Below are positions 41,390 through 50,684 of a DNA stretch of 64,000 nt, in pieces. The translations under genes were made by a program, and so were the position numbers. The DNA is from an uncultured Poribacteria bacterium (GTDB lineage: Bacteria > Poribacteria > WGA-4E > WGA-3G). Under the pieces are notes generated by a model. The model was not told the DNA's origin and did no database searches. It was given only the letters and a program-made list of their open reading frames with translations. The stretch is taken from the NCBI GenBank assembly GCA_951828385.1, contig OX639973.1, forward strand, positions 2,595,200 to 2,659,199, given 5' to 3'. Position 1 is the first letter of the stretch. Each line of letters begins with the position of its first letter.

Positions 41390-42496
41390 ATGGCATCACA
41401 AAACGAACTACAGTCAATGTTAGACGCGCCCATCGCCTTAGCACCGAATACTTACTTGCACTTCTATAACGGCGGGAAACTCCGTGCTGAGTTTATGGGT
41501 GAAGACGACCCGAAAGATGACTATTACTCTGAAGAGTGGATCTTTTCGACAAACCGTGCAATTACTCCCGGCAGAGATAATCCACCCGACAAAGGGCTTA
41601 GCCGTGTCGAACTCCCAAGCGGTGAGGTTGTGTTACTGAAAGCACTACTGGACGCATTTCCCGAAGAGACACTCGGTGGCGCGCACGTCGCTAAATATGG
41701 GACTGAATTAGGCGTGCTCCTTAAGATTTTCGATGTCGGTGAAGGCGCGCATATCCCTATCCATTGGCATCCAAATCCGGATTTCGCACAAGAACATCTC
41801 AACTCACCCTTCGGCAAAAATGAGGCATGGATCTTAATCGGCACGCGTCCGGGCGCGAAGGCGTGGATCGGATGGAAAGAAGACATGGACAAAGCAGAGT
41901 TCCGCCGGCTGATGGAGGCACAAGATGTACCCACATTGCGAAGCCTCATGCACGTCGTTGAACCGAAGGTCGGAGAAGTCTACTTCTTACGCACACCGAT
42001 CGTCCATTCACTCGGCACCGGGTTGTGTGTCCTCGAACCGCAGGAACCCACCGATTGGAATATCCTCGCTGAATGGGAAGGGTTTCCGTTTGAAAGAGAT
42101 GATGGACATCTCGGTCTCGGATGGGACCTTGCGGTAGATGCCGCTGAGTTTGATAAACTCGAATTGGATTACCTCAACAACTACATCCGACGCACCCCAG
42201 AACTCGTCCGAGCTGAAGGCGATAACCGTGAAGACCGAATCGTGCCAGAGGAAGCCTCGAAATTCTTCGGATGCTCACGTTTGACAGTAGATTCAACGCT
42301 AAGTATGCCAGCAGATAACGGCTTCTATGCACTCGTGACGTTGGGCGGCGAAGGCGTACTGCGCGGCGATTTTGAAGATGTTCCGCTCAAGCGCGGCAAA
42401 TCTGTTTTCATTCCACGCTGCTTGTCCAGTTACGTCATCGTTAGTACCAGCGATACGCCAATGGAGATCATCTGTTGCTATCCGCCAAGCCTTTAA
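41390..42496 (+). CDS. Class I mannose-6-phosphate isomerase-like cupin protein
   Basis: 368 residues. It has the plan of ManA-type proteins: GTELGVLLKIFDVGEGAHIP followed by the metal-binding HWHPNP (about 124-129), a Glu in NEAWILIG, and the second cupin region with VYFLRTPIVHSLGTG (His about 206). The C-terminal third (LVTLGGEGVLRGDFEDVPLK, RGKSVFIPRC) is the second cupin of class I isomerases. It probably binds zinc and isomerises a phosphorylated or free sugar, but the family has drifted a lot in this lineage and the exact substrate is not evident. It is followed by a PlsC-like acyltransferase gene with a 60-bp gap. Confidence 0.85.
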   Translation: MASQNELQSMLDAPIALAPNTYLHFYNGGKLRAEFMGEDDPKDDYYSEEWIFSTNRAITPGRDNPPDKGLSRVELPSGEVVLLKALLDAFPEETLGGAHVAKYGTELGVLLKIFDVGEGAHIPIHWHPNPDFAQEHLNSPFGKNEAWILIGTRPGAKAWIGWKEDMDKAEFRRLMEAQDVPTLRSLMHVVEPKVGEVYFLRTPIVHSLGTGLCVLEPQEPTDWNILAEWEGFPFERDDGHLGLGWDLAVDAAEFDKLELDYLNNYIRRTPELVRAEGDNREDRIVPEEASKFFGCSRLTVDSTLSMPADNGFYALVTLGGEGVLRGDFEDVPLKRGKSVFIPRCLSSYVIVSTSDTPMEIICCYPPSL

Positions 42497-42557
42497 AGTA
42501 GTAGGCATACGCCGTATGCCGTAACAACTTGCTGTGTGACGCAAACGGTAGTACGCA

Positions 42558-43775
42558 ATGTTAGACTTTAAACCGCCTAAACCGAACACAATCGCGATTC
42601 AAATTGCTAAAGCCTTCATGCCGCTCATTAGCCGTTTGTATTTGAACGGACTAACATTAATGGTCGATTCTGAGTCCATCACCCGTTTGAAAACGACGGA
42701 TGGACACCCGACCGTGTTAGCTCCGAACCACGCGGCACACGCGGATCCAGCGGTTATGTTTCTCTTGTCCAAACGACGCTCTCAGTGGTACTATTATATG
42801 ACCGCTCGAGAGACATACAACAAATGGAAATTCAAGGGCTTATGCGGTCTTTTGTTGCAGTGGTTAGGTGCGTACTCAATTGTACGGGGGACCGCGGACC
42901 GAAACGCCTTTCGGACAACCCGTGAAATTTTAACGAGAGGCGATGCACCTATTGTCATCTTCGGAGAGGGAGAGATTTCGCGGCAGAACGATACCGTCAT
43001 GCGCTTTGAGAGAGGCGTTACGCAACTCTGCTTCTGGGCTTTGGATGATATGCAAAAAGCCGGAATTAGCAAACCGCTCTATATCGTCCCCATCGGGATC
43101 AAATATCATTATCCACAAGACATGTGGACCGCTATTGATGCCGCGCTCACGAGATTAGAGCATGCTATCCTCCCGCCTGTTGAAAGAACGCCGATAGAAC
43201 GCTACGAACGATTGAGACGCATCGGTATCGCAGTCCTTAGAACGCTTGCCGCGGAATATCAATATAAGATAGACGAAACCGTGCCGATCAATGAGCATAT
43301 CCAAAAGTTGAAAGAGCAGATATTGTCCCATGCGGAACAAATTATGGGCATCCATACCGAAGCCGATGTGCTCACACGGGTACGCGCATTGAAAAATCTG
43401 GTTGATGCTGAAATCTACAAAGACGTTGAGCAGATGACCGAGTACGAACAGAAGATACATGAAGAATTGCTCCATAAATTCCAACAATTCTATCCGGATC
43501 TGGAGCGGTTAATTAATTTTATAGCGATTTCGGACGGGTACGTCGCCAAAGCCCCTTCACAGGAGCGGTTTCTCGAAGTGATTATCCGTCTGGAAAGAGA
43601 AGTGTTTGGTACAGCAAAAATGCGGGGACCGCGGGTCGCATCACTCCGTGTCGGTGACCCTAAAAATCTCCGAGACTGCTACGATACCTATAAAGCACAG
43701 AAAAGAGAAACGGTAGAGCAGATAACGCTCGAACTCGAAACAGCGGTTCAGACGCTGGTGACAGACGTATCATAG
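42558..43775 (+). CDS. PlsC-like 1-acylglycerol-3-phosphate acyltransferase with C-terminal helical extension
   Basis: 405 residues. The acyltransferase domain occupies about 1-215: catalytic H-x4-D in APNHAAHADPAVMF (about 56-61), the glycerol-phosphate region IVRGTADRNAFRTT and the block IVIFGEGEISRQND, with PIGIKYHYP downstream. The C-terminal 170 residues are helical and charged (VLTRVRALKNLVDAEIYKDV and similar) and are not part of PlsC; their role is unknown. PlsC transfers an acyl chain to lysophosphatidic acid at the inner membrane, but here no clear membrane segment is seen. It follows the cupin gene without an obvious promoter. Confidence 0.85.
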   Translation: MLDFKPPKPNTIAIQIAKAFMPLISRLYLNGLTLMVDSESITRLKTTDGHPTVLAPNHAAHADPAVMFLLSKRRSQWYYYMTARETYNKWKFKGLCGLLLQWLGAYSIVRGTADRNAFRTTREILTRGDAPIVIFGEGEISRQNDTVMRFERGVTQLCFWALDDMQKAGISKPLYIVPIGIKYHYPQDMWTAIDAALTRLEHAILPPVERTPIERYERLRRIGIAVLRTLAAEYQYKIDETVPINEHIQKLKEQILSHAEQIMGIHTEADVLTRVRALKNLVDAEIYKDVEQMTEYEQKIHEELLHKFQQFYPDLERLINFIAISDGYVAKAPSQERFLEVIIRLEREVFGTAKMRGPRVASLRVGDPKNLRDCYDTYKAQKRETVEQITLELETAVQTLVTDVS

Positions 43776-43855
43776 GTATACACTACTCTACCGAGGTACA
43801 CTTTGTAGCATAGGAGACCGTTCGTTTCCTGTGCAATTAAAATTTGGAGAAAAAC

Positions 43856-44770
43856 ATGGCAAAAAAATTGTCGATTGGAAGTTGGGCTTACGCATTTGGG
43901 CCTTACGAAGATAACCCTGTCCCGTTTGATGATGTCGTCAAGCGTCTCAGCGAACTGGAATTTGACGGCGTTGAGATCGGGGCATTCAAACCACATATTG
44001 ACATTAACGATTACCCGATGAAAAGCGATCGAGATGCCGTTAAAGGCTTAATCTCCTATTACGGCTTGGAAGTCTCTGGCTTAGCCGCTGACTTCTGGTC
44101 GCATCCGGGTCCCGGTACAGATGAAGCACAAGAGGACGATAAATACTTCAAACTGTTCAGACAGAATCTCCAACTCGCGTTGGATCTCGGATCGCCTGCG
44201 ATTCGGGTAGATACCGTCAATGATCCTGAAGAAGGCATTCCGGGGGTTGAGTGGGAAAAAGCGTGGGATCGGATTGTCTCTGTCTGGAGACGTTGTGCGC
44301 AAGCCGCTGAAGATCACGGCGTGCTGATGCTCTGGGAATTTGAACCCGGATTCATGTTCAACAAACCGAGTGATATTATCAATATGCCGAAAGCCGTCGA
44401 TCACCCGAATTTCAAAGTGATGTTCGATACGTGCCACGCACAGATGTGTGCAGTCGTCGGTGCGCGGCAGCGCGGAGAACAGGAAACGCTCGGTGATAAC
44501 GGGGTCATTGATCTCGCACGGCAGCTCAAAGGGCAAATCGGGCACTTCCACCTCATCGATTCGGACAATACGCTCCATGGCGATGAAACAAGCACACATG
44601 CGCCTTTCGGAGACGGTGTGCTGGATTTCGACGCGATTATCCCTGTCATCATGGACGAAACCGGGTACGATGGCGATTGGTTCTCTATTGATCTCTGTTT
44701 CTGGCCCAACGCGTGGGATGTCACAGAAGATGCGAAGAAATTCCTAACCCCTTATCTGGAACGGTATTAG
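43856..44770 (+). CDS. Sugar phosphate isomerase/epimerase-like TIM barrel protein
   Basis: 304 residues from ATG 43856 (TTGGAGAAAAAC before it); an in-frame TTG at 43844 is inside the ribosome-binding site. The xylose-isomerase-like barrel shows FDGVEIGAFKPHI, YYGLEVSGLAADFW, GSPAIRVDTV, VLMLWEFEPGF (metal-binding Glu), FKVMFDTCHAQM (Asp/His), IGHFHLIDSDNTLHGD (His/Asp) and WFSIDLCFWPN at the last position, where Glu is often found but Asp is used here. The family needs a divalent metal and isomerises or dehydrates sugars and inositols. No substrate can be given. nadC follows by 20 bp in the same direction. Confidence 0.88.
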   Translation: MAKKLSIGSWAYAFGPYEDNPVPFDDVVKRLSELEFDGVEIGAFKPHIDINDYPMKSDRDAVKGLISYYGLEVSGLAADFWSHPGPGTDEAQEDDKYFKLFRQNLQLALDLGSPAIRVDTVNDPEEGIPGVEWEKAWDRIVSVWRRCAQAAEDHGVLMLWEFEPGFMFNKPSDIINMPKAVDHPNFKVMFDTCHAQMCAVVGARQRGEQETLGDNGVIDLARQLKGQIGHFHLIDSDNTLHGDETSTHAPFGDGVLDFDAIIPVIMDETGYDGDWFSIDLCFWPNAWDVTEDAKKFLTPYLERY

Positions 44771-44789
44771 TGCCCGACAACCATTAAAA

Positions 44790-45626
44790 ATGCTTAATTT
44801 GCGTTCATTAGATGCCTTAATCGAACTCGCTTTTGAAGAGGACATCGGTATCGGCGATATAACCACAGAGGCAACAGTGCCGCCGACACAAAAGGGCATA
44901 GGCACTCTGCTTGCCAAAAGTGAGGGGATTGTCGCAGGATTACCGGTCGCCGAGCGCGTGTTTGAGAAGTTAGATACAACACTGACGTTTCGCAGGCTTG
45001 TCAAAGAGGGTGAGGCAGTTGTCTCAGATACACCCATCGCAGAGGTACAAGGCAGTGCCAAAACCATTCTAATCGGAGAACGGACAGCACTCAACTTTCT
45101 GCAACGGCTTTCTGGGATTGCCACACTCACCGCCCAATTTGTGGAAACTGTTGCTGGCTATGATACTAAAATTGTGGACACCCGGAAAACCGCAGCGGGG
45201 TGGCGAGCCGCTCAGAAATACGCCGTGCGCGTCGGTGGTGCACAAAACCACCGATTTGGACTCTATGACGGTGTGCTAATCAAGGACAATCACATTGTTG
45301 CCGCAGGCGGTATCGGCACTGCGGTGCAACGGGCACGGCAAACCGTCCCACACACAGCAAAGATTGAGGTTGAAGTTGAAACCGTCGAACAGGTTGACGA
45401 AGCCCTCGAAGCCGGCGCAGACATCTTACTCCTGGACAATATGCCGCCGGGTCTCATGCAGCGCGTTGTGCAAGAGGTGAGCAATCGAGCCGTAACGGAA
45501 GCCTCTGGTGGGATTACACTTGACACTGTAAAAGCCGTAGCGGCGACCGGTGTAGACTTCATCTCCGTCGGGGCGTTGACGCACTCGGCACTGCCGATGG
45601 ACATTAGCCTAAACCTGACCCTATAG
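44790..45626 (+). CDS. nadC: Nicotinate-nucleotide pyrophosphorylase (quinolinate phosphoribosyltransferase)
   Basis: 278 residues, usual size. EEDIGIGDITTEATVP near the start, the central ERTALNFLQRLSGIATLT, KIVDTRKTAAGWRAAQKYAV, RVGGAQNHRFGLYDGVLIKD and the C-terminal SGGITLDTVKAVAATGVDFI are the family pattern; Arg/Lys residues in DTRKT and RVGGAQNHR bind quinolinate and PRPP. The enzyme makes nicotinate mononucleotide in de novo NAD synthesis. nadA and nadB are not in this window. A terminator hairpin follows directly after the stop codon. Confidence 0.96.
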   Translation: MLNLRSLDALIELAFEEDIGIGDITTEATVPPTQKGIGTLLAKSEGIVAGLPVAERVFEKLDTTLTFRRLVKEGEAVVSDTPIAEVQGSAKTILIGERTALNFLQRLSGIATLTAQFVETVAGYDTKIVDTRKTAAGWRAAQKYAVRVGGAQNHRFGLYDGVLIKDNHIVAAGGIGTAVQRARQTVPHTAKIEVEVETVEQVDEALEAGADILLLDNMPPGLMQRVVQEVSNRAVTEASGGITLDTVKAVAATGVDFISVGALTHSALPMDISLNLTL

Positions 45627-45630
45627 ACAT

Positions 45631-45652
45631 AGCACTCCGCTGGAGTGCTTTA
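45631..45652 (+). terminator. Intrinsic terminator after nadC
   Basis: AGCACTCC (45631-45638), loop GCT, GGAGTGCT (45642-45649), then TTAT. The T-run is short. Confidence 0.65.
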
Positions 45653-45703
45653 TCGGAAGCGAAGGTTCCGTCTTCTATAGACTACAAAGGAACTTAATTC
45701 TCA

Positions 45704-46750
45704 ATGCAGGAATTCTTGAGCCGCTCCCTGAACCGAGAAAATGTGGTTCGCGGGACGCTGCTTTTTGTGGTGTTTACATTCGCTGGATTATTCGTCAGTT
45801 TTTTGTGGAGCGGTAGTCAAGATATAAAACGAGTTTTTCGCGAGATGCAGACTGAGATGCTTCTCGGTGCTTGCCTATGTATGTTTGTAGATTGGCTGTT
45901 CGGCGCACTGCGTTTCCATATTTTCATCCGAAAAGTGACACCAACGATCCGCTTCCGTGACAGCATCCGTGCCAATTTAGCGACCCTCTGCGTCTCCGCT
46001 ATTACGCCTTTCCAGACGGGTGGGGTCGGGCACCTCTACATCTACGTACGGAGAGGTGTCCCGCTGTCAGGGGCAATCACATCAGGTATCATCTGTTTTC
46101 TCTCAACACTCGTCAGCCTCATCCTCGGTGCAGGTGCGGTCCTTTGGTTGGATCCACCTTTTCTACCAAAAGAGGCTGCATGGGTCAGTCTATTTAGTTT
46201 TTTGACATTCGGCTTGGTATTCACACTATTTATTTTGTTGCTTTTTAAGCCAGAAATCGTCTTCCGTTTTTTTCATTGGCTTTGTGACACTGCCCAGCGA
46301 AGGTTCACACGTCTCGCACCTGTCTTAGAGCGCGCCACATTAAAAGTGGAACAACTGACGGCTGAACACAAAACATTCGCGACCCTGTTTCTTCGCGATC
46401 ATAAATGGACGTGCGCGCTGAGTGTCCCTTTGACCTGCGGTTTCATCGGCGCACGCATCGTCGGCAGCTACATTGTCGCCCAAGCTCTCAACGGAGACAC
46501 AACGCTCTGGGAACTCTGTGTTACGGGGTTGGTGTTAAACTTTGTTGTACTGTTCGCACCCAGTCCCGGTGCAAGTGGAGTCGCTGAGGTTGTAACGGTC
46601 GGACTGATGGAAAATTTGATCTCTAAAGAATTGATACCGCTTTTCGTCTTACTAACGCGATTCTTTAGTATCTATTGTGCCGTCCTTGTGGGCGGTCTCA
46701 TCATCGGTGCGCAAGTAGCAAAAGATTTTAGAAAAAATAAAAGGATATAG
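45704..46750 (+). CDS. Flippase-like membrane protein (LPG synthase transmembrane-domain family)
   Basis: 348 residues with about 8 membrane segments. [20 protein letters not shown], the following [20 protein letters not shown], and later [14 protein letters not shown] are the conserved blocks of the MprF flippase-like (PF03706/UPF0104) family. In MprF the domain flips lysyl-phosphatidylglycerol, but stand-alone members have been proposed for other lipids, including polyprenyl-linked sugars. It is next to HIBADH, which gives no hint. Its possible use with STT3-type enzymes is speculation. Confidence 0.82.
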   Translation: MQEFLSRSLNRENVVRGTLLFVVFTFAGLFVSFLWSGSQDIKRVFREMQTEMLLGACLCMFVDWLFGALRFHIFIRKVTPTIRFRDSIRANLATLCVSAITPFQTGGVGHLYIYVRRGVPLSGAITSGIICFLSTLVSLILGAGAVLWLDPPFLPKEAAWVSLFSFLTFGLVFTLFILLLFKPEIVFRFFHWLCDTAQRRFTRLAPVLERATLKVEQLTAEHKTFATLFLRDHKWTCALSVPLTCGFIGARIVGSYIVAQALNGDTTLWELCVTGLVLNFVVLFAPSPGASGVAEVVTVGLMENLISKELIPLFVLLTRFFSIYCAVLVGGLIIGAQVAKDFRKNKRI

Positions 46751-46781
46751 CCAAAGACGCTATGCTACGAAAAGGAGAATT

Positions 46782-47696
46782 ATGGCAACTACATTGAAAA
46801 TTGAACCTACGACAACGCAACTCGGTTGGATCGGCACCGGCGTGATGGGACGCTGGATGTGCCAACATCTGATGGACTTAGGCTATGGGATGACGGTCTA
46901 TAACCGCACAAAAGCGAAAGCGGATCCACTCTTGGTGGCAGGCGCAGCATGGGCAGATTCACCGAGCGATGTCGCAGGAGCTTCCGATATTGTTTTTACG
47001 ATTGTCGGGTTTCCACCCGATGTCCGTGAAGTCTACCTCGGCGATAACGGTATCTTAAAAGGCACGAAACCCGGCAGCATCGTCGTCGATATGACGACAA
47101 CGGAACCCTCCCTCGCACAAGAGATTTACACTGCCGCGCAAGCACAAGATGTCTCCTCAGTAGATGCACCTGTCTCAGGTGGCGATGTCGGTGCGAAAGA
47201 GGCACGCCTCTCTATCATGGTCGGTGGTGATGAAGATGCCGTGCAAGCCGTGATGTCACTCTTTGAAGCGATGGGAAAGAATATCGTCCACCAAGGCGGT
47301 GCGGGTGCCGGACAACACACGAAAATGTGTAATCAGATCACGATTTCTGGCACAATGATCGGGGTCTGTGAGGGACTCATCTACGGTCACAAAGCCGGTC
47401 TGGATTTGGAAACGATGTTGTCGTCAATTAGTGGCGGCGCAGCCGCCTGCTGGTCCTTGGATAACCTCGCCCCGCGGGTGCTACAGCGGAACTTTGATCC
47501 CGGCTTCTTCGTAGAACATTTCATCAAAGACATGAGCATCGCTTTAGACGAAGCACGCAAGATGAACTTGAGTCTACCCGGACTCGCATTAGTGCATCAA
47601 CTCTACACGGCAGTCCAAGCACAAGGACACGGTAGGTTAGGCACACAAGCACTGATGTTAGCATTGGAACAGATGTCCGGCGTGGAAATGGACTAA
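46782..47696 (+). CDS. 3-hydroxyisobutyrate dehydrogenase-like NAD(P)-dependent oxidoreductase
   Basis: 304 residues. Rossmann motif [17 protein letters not shown] (14-30; G-x-G-x-x-G). The substrate-binding [19 protein letters not shown] (about 127-145), the catalytic-lysine region [17 protein letters not shown] (K about 183) and the C-terminal [17 protein letters not shown] (with the second conserved Lys) are all present, so the beta-hydroxyacid dehydrogenase family is firm. Substrates in the family include 3-hydroxyisobutyrate, tartronate semialdehyde and 6-phosphogluconate-like acids; none can be singled out. It begins with GGAG 8 nt before the ATG. Confidence 0.93.
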   Translation: MATTLKIEPTTTQLGWIGTGVMGRWMCQHLMDLGYGMTVYNRTKAKADPLLVAGAAWADSPSDVAGASDIVFTIVGFPPDVREVYLGDNGILKGTKPGSIVVDMTTTEPSLAQEIYTAAQAQDVSSVDAPVSGGDVGAKEARLSIMVGGDEDAVQAVMSLFEAMGKNIVHQGGAGAGQHTKMCNQITISGTMIGVCEGLIYGHKAGLDLETMLSSISGGAAACWSLDNLAPRVLQRNFDPGFFVEHFIKDMSIALDEARKMNLSLPGLALVHQLYTAVQAQGHGRLGTQALMLALEQMSGVEMD

Positions 47697-48582
47697 AGTT
47701 TCATCAGACCCAGGTCCGGTAGGTGCGGTTTTTGCGGCGTACACGCCCAGATGCGACGTGCATCGCGGCGTACACACCCAAATTTGGTTTCCCACACGCG
47801 GAGACCAAATTTGTCTTTGCTTTACATTTGCGATCTGCATTCCTAACCGAACCGGATCCTACCCCAGGCCCGGTAGGTTTGGTTTCCTAACCGAACCGGA
47901 TCCTACGCGGAGATATTGAAACCCTAAATTAACATCTACGGTGGTAGGATTTAGGCGTGAGTGCCGTATCGCGCCCAGACGCGATACGGCATCCCATCCT
48001 ACCTATTTTCGCAGAAAAAAGCATTTTCTTTTCGCATCAAAGTGACCGTTTTGCCCACCTTAGACACCTTATATAACAACCGATTCATCATATTCAGAAA
48101 ACCCTAAGCACAAATCACCGAGTGCTCCTGTTGGAATAAAACCTAACTTTTTAACGGTATGCACCCTTTCGGCAAAAAACTGTGTCTTTTAATTATAAGG
48201 GGGTTCTGAGTTTCTACCAGTTTCAGAGAAAGTAAACTCACAGAATATTAGCACCGCATTTCAGCAGAATACGACGCTGCCTTTTGACAAGGTAATTGGG
48301 GATTCTACGATAATTGTCAAACTCACGTAATTTTATTAAATTCATTTGCTTTTTCGGTAAAAATACTATATACTATTAGTTAGGTATAGGTTTTATAATT
48401 TTATAATTTTATAATTTAAATAATAAAAAATTGACTTATTGTAACTCAAGTTGCTGGTTGTCCGTCTAAGCGAAACCCAACATCTTACTCTCCTCAAACT
48501 CACGTTATTTTAAAAACGTGGGATACGCCTCACCCGTAGCGAACGTGTCAGAAACAATCCACTCAATGTCCCAAAAAGGAGA
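47697..48582. other. Repeat-rich gene-free region
   Basis: No convincing gene. Contents: GCGGCGTACAC twice (47733-47743, 47765-47775); a CAAATTTGGT/ACCAAATTTG hairpin (47779-47813) with T-rich DNA after it, a possible terminator for HIBADH; TTCCTAACCGAACCGGATCC twice (47840, 47884); a large nested hairpin (47943-48003) with inner arms GCCGTATCGCG/CGCGATACGGC; and an A/T tract with TTATAATTT three times near 48392-48416. TCAAACTCACGT appears at 48318 and 48496. Confidence 0.6.
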
Positions 48583-49691
48583 ATGATGAGGAACCAAAAG
48601 ACGGGTAAAAATGCCTACGGAGATCTGGTCTCCCCAGAAACGTCGTTATCAAGAGAGAAATTGCATGGGAATTACGACGATATTATCGGTGAAAGTACCG
48701 TGCATCTTGAAGTGCTGAAACGTATTGACATGTTCGCAAAATCTGATAAAATAGTGCTTATTTCTGGTGAGACCGGAACTGGTAAAGAACTGGTCGCGCG
48801 TGCTTTGCACGCAGAGAGCCCTTATGCAACGCATCGCATGGTTTCCGTGAACTGTGCGGGGATTGCAGAGAGCCTGATAGAAAGTGAACTCTTTGGACAT
48901 GAGAAGGGCGCGTTTACCGGTGCCGATCAGCAACATATTGGACTGTTTGAAACCGCATCGAGGAGCACACTGTTCCTTGACGAAATCGGGGAACTTCCCC
49001 GGCACCTACAACCGAAGTTGTTGCGGGTTCTTCAGGAAAACAAGATTCGCCGTATGGGTGGGACAGCACAGATTCCAGTGTCAGTGCGCGTCCTAACAGC
49101 TACGAATATCGACCTTAAAGAAGCAGTTGCAGCAGGCAAGTTTCGCCGAGATCTCTATGAGCGATTAAAATCCCTTCATATCCAGCTGCCGGCGTTACGG
49201 GAGCGGCGGGAAGACATCCCTGCGTTGGCAAAACACTTTTTGACCAAGGAAAACAACACTTCCAATCAAAAGGTAGCCGACATACATATAGAAGTCCTTT
49301 CGTTATTTGATGCCTACAGCTGGCCTGGCAATATTCGAGAGTTGGAAGGTGTCATAAGTCGCGCGGTCCTTTTAGCGGAAGAGGGTGAAATCTTACCGGA
49401 CCACTTACCGTCAGATTTGTGGACACCTCAAGCCGATGCCTTGCCGTTGGCAGATGCAACAGCCGCAGCAAATCCTAACGCCGCAGAACGTCAGCCGCAG
49501 CAAATCCTAACGCCGCAGAACGTCTCGTGCTGTCCTTCTCGATCGGTACAACCCTGAAGGAGATAGAGAAATCAGCGATTTTGGCAACTTTGGCACGGGA
49601 GGACGGGAATCAATCAAAAACGGCGGACGTTTTAGGAATTAGCCGGGCCACCTTGCACACCAAATTACGCGCCTATAGTGGTGAGGCATAG
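48583..49691 (+). pseudogene. Sigma-54-dependent activator, split by a 32-bp tandem duplication
   Basis: The AAA+ module is complete: Walker A GETGTGKE (about 60-67), GAFTGADQQHIG (sigma-54-contact loop, GAFTGA intact), Walker B STLFLDEIGEL, and sensor regions FRRDLYERL and SWPGNIRELEG. There is no N-terminal receiver or PAS domain, so it resembles PspF-like activators. After about residue 300 the frame turns into a short nonsense tail and stops at 49555-49557. The Fis-type helix-turn-helix (KEIEKSAILATLAREDG, KTADVLGISRATLHTKLRAY) is intact in another frame up to the stop at 49689. The cause is the duplication at 49461-49524; one copy would restore a continuous gene. As sequenced the protein would keep the ATPase and lose DNA binding. 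Confidence 0.85.
49461..49524. repeat. 32-bp perfect tandem duplication
   Basis: Unit 49461-49492 is repeated exactly at 49493-49524 (begins AGCCGCAGCAAATCCTAACG). 32 is not a multiple of three, so the second copy shifts the reading frame of the sigma-54 activator. Confidence 0.97.
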
Positions 49692-49818
49692 GACTTACGC
49701 AAATGTAGTAGGAACTTTCAGCAGAAGGTTTGCTGATGCAGTGCGTCCGTTCGTCTTTCCCAGGAAACTTGGTATTACGATGCTCAGCATTCGAGCCAGA
49801 ATCACGCGTTTAGTATAT

Positions 49819-49883
49819 CAATTGTAAAGAAACTTTACAGTTCAGTGTAAAAAATATTTACAATTGTAAAGAAACTTTACAGT
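49819..49883. promoter_or_regulatory. Array of GTAAAG-CTTTAC operator-like palindromes
   Basis: A 23-bp unit with core GTAAAGAAACTTTAC occurs at 49819-49841 and 49861-49883, 42 bp apart (about four helical turns). Between them is TGTAAAAAATATTTACA (49846-49862), a third related palindrome. Nothing else in 49692-49892 looks like a gene. Confidence 0.55.
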
Positions 49884-49892
49884 GGAAAAATC

Positions 49893-50354
49893 GTGGGATC
49901 CCCTAACAGTCAGGTTTCTCACATTGGCATGATACTTGCTACTATAAACGTGAACTCAACTGTAGCACGTAGGGTCACCAATAGTGCTACCAAAGATGAG
50001 TTAAAAGGTAAACCGGTGAAACATCCGAAAGTATGGATGGTCCGGATCGCCAAAGACGAATGTGTCAATTTTCATCGTCAAATGAAAATTGACGCGAACA
50101 AAGACACAGATTTGGAGGCTTTTATCAGTTGTGCTGCGTTCGGTGGGGATGTGAGCATCGCCAATGATCAACAATCAATATCAGAAGTCATCCTTGCGAC
50201 ATTCGTCCAATGGCTAATGAAGATCGGCAGTTTTCTTGATGTAGATTTGACAGGAATATACAACACGCTTGACCCCTATCAAATCCGTTCGGGTGCGCTG
50301 CAGGTGGCACTAACACCCGCAACGCACAGCACTGCCAAAGAGGTTTTAAGTTAG
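49893..50354 (+). CDS. Hypothetical protein, weakly sigma-factor-like
   Basis: 153 residues from a GTG at 49893; ATG 49932 is an alternative. The stretch KHPKVWMVRIAKDECVNFHR resembles the region 2 of ECF sigma factors (P-x-x-W-L-x-x-I-A-x-N-x-C-x-D-x-x-R), but no good region 4 follows and the rest (SEVILATFVQWLMKIGSFLD) is unclear. It may be a real small regulator next to the operator array or a decayed gene. I do not recognise a family with confidence. Confidence 0.4.
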   Translation: MGSPNSQVSHIGMILATINVNSTVARRVTNSATKDELKGKPVKHPKVWMVRIAKDECVNFHRQMKIDANKDTDLEAFISCAAFGGDVSIANDQQSISEVILATFVQWLMKIGSFLDVDLTGIYNTLDPYQIRSGALQVALTPATHSTAKEVLS

Positions 50355-50365
50355 ATTTGACAGTA

Positions 50366-50417
50366 CTAACCTAATTGTAGCATAGAATATATTGATTTTG
50401 TGAAATTTTTAGGTTAG
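50366..50417 (+). promoter_or_regulatory. Conserved leader hairpin, locus B
   Basis: CTAACCTAA (50366-50374) and TTAGGTTAG (50409-50417) with loop ATTTTGTGAAA as in locus A. It is followed by GAGGAAGATTGC (50430-50441) that can pair with GCAATCCTCC (50467-50476). The downstream gene starts at 50499. Confidence 0.65.
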
Positions 50418-50498
50418 CATCTATAATAGAGGAAGATTGCCGTTGCCCTATCAAAAGGGATACATCGCAATCCTCCACAACCGAAACGGGACACGCTA

Positions 50499-50675
50499 AT
50501 GTCCAGACAACTTAAAGCAACAATCCTTATTGCTCTGCTACTCGCAGCGGTCGTGATAGCATATCTGTTACCAAATGCACTATCCGCTCTCACGGAAACA
50601 CCGCACGCGAAAGTATGCCCTTATCATAAGGGTTCAGACGAGTGTCCTTATCAAGTTAACTCAAAAAGGAGATAG
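50499..50675 (+). CDS. Small membrane or exported peptide with paired CPY
   Basis: 58 residues from ATG 50499. Hydrophobic segment ATILIALLLAAVVIAYLLP (7-25) then a short tail with VCPYHKGSDECPYQVNSK, two C-P-Y motifs ten residues apart. It could be a signal-anchor peptide whose two Cys face the periplasm. The stop is 2 bp before the next start (ATG 50678), so the two are translationally linked. No family recognised. It is too short to be found by most gene callers. Confidence 0.6.
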   Translation: MSRQLKATILIALLLAAVVIAYLLPNALSALTETPHAKVCPYHKGSDECPYQVNSKRR

Positions 50676-50684
50676 AAATGATTA

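Noticed and set aside
49893-50354. ECF sigma factor
   Set aside because: One region-2-like stretch but no region 4; not enough to name it.
50353-50386. TTGACA at 50358 as a locus B promoter
   Set aside because: The nearest -10-like hexamers are 15 or 20 nt away; not convincing.
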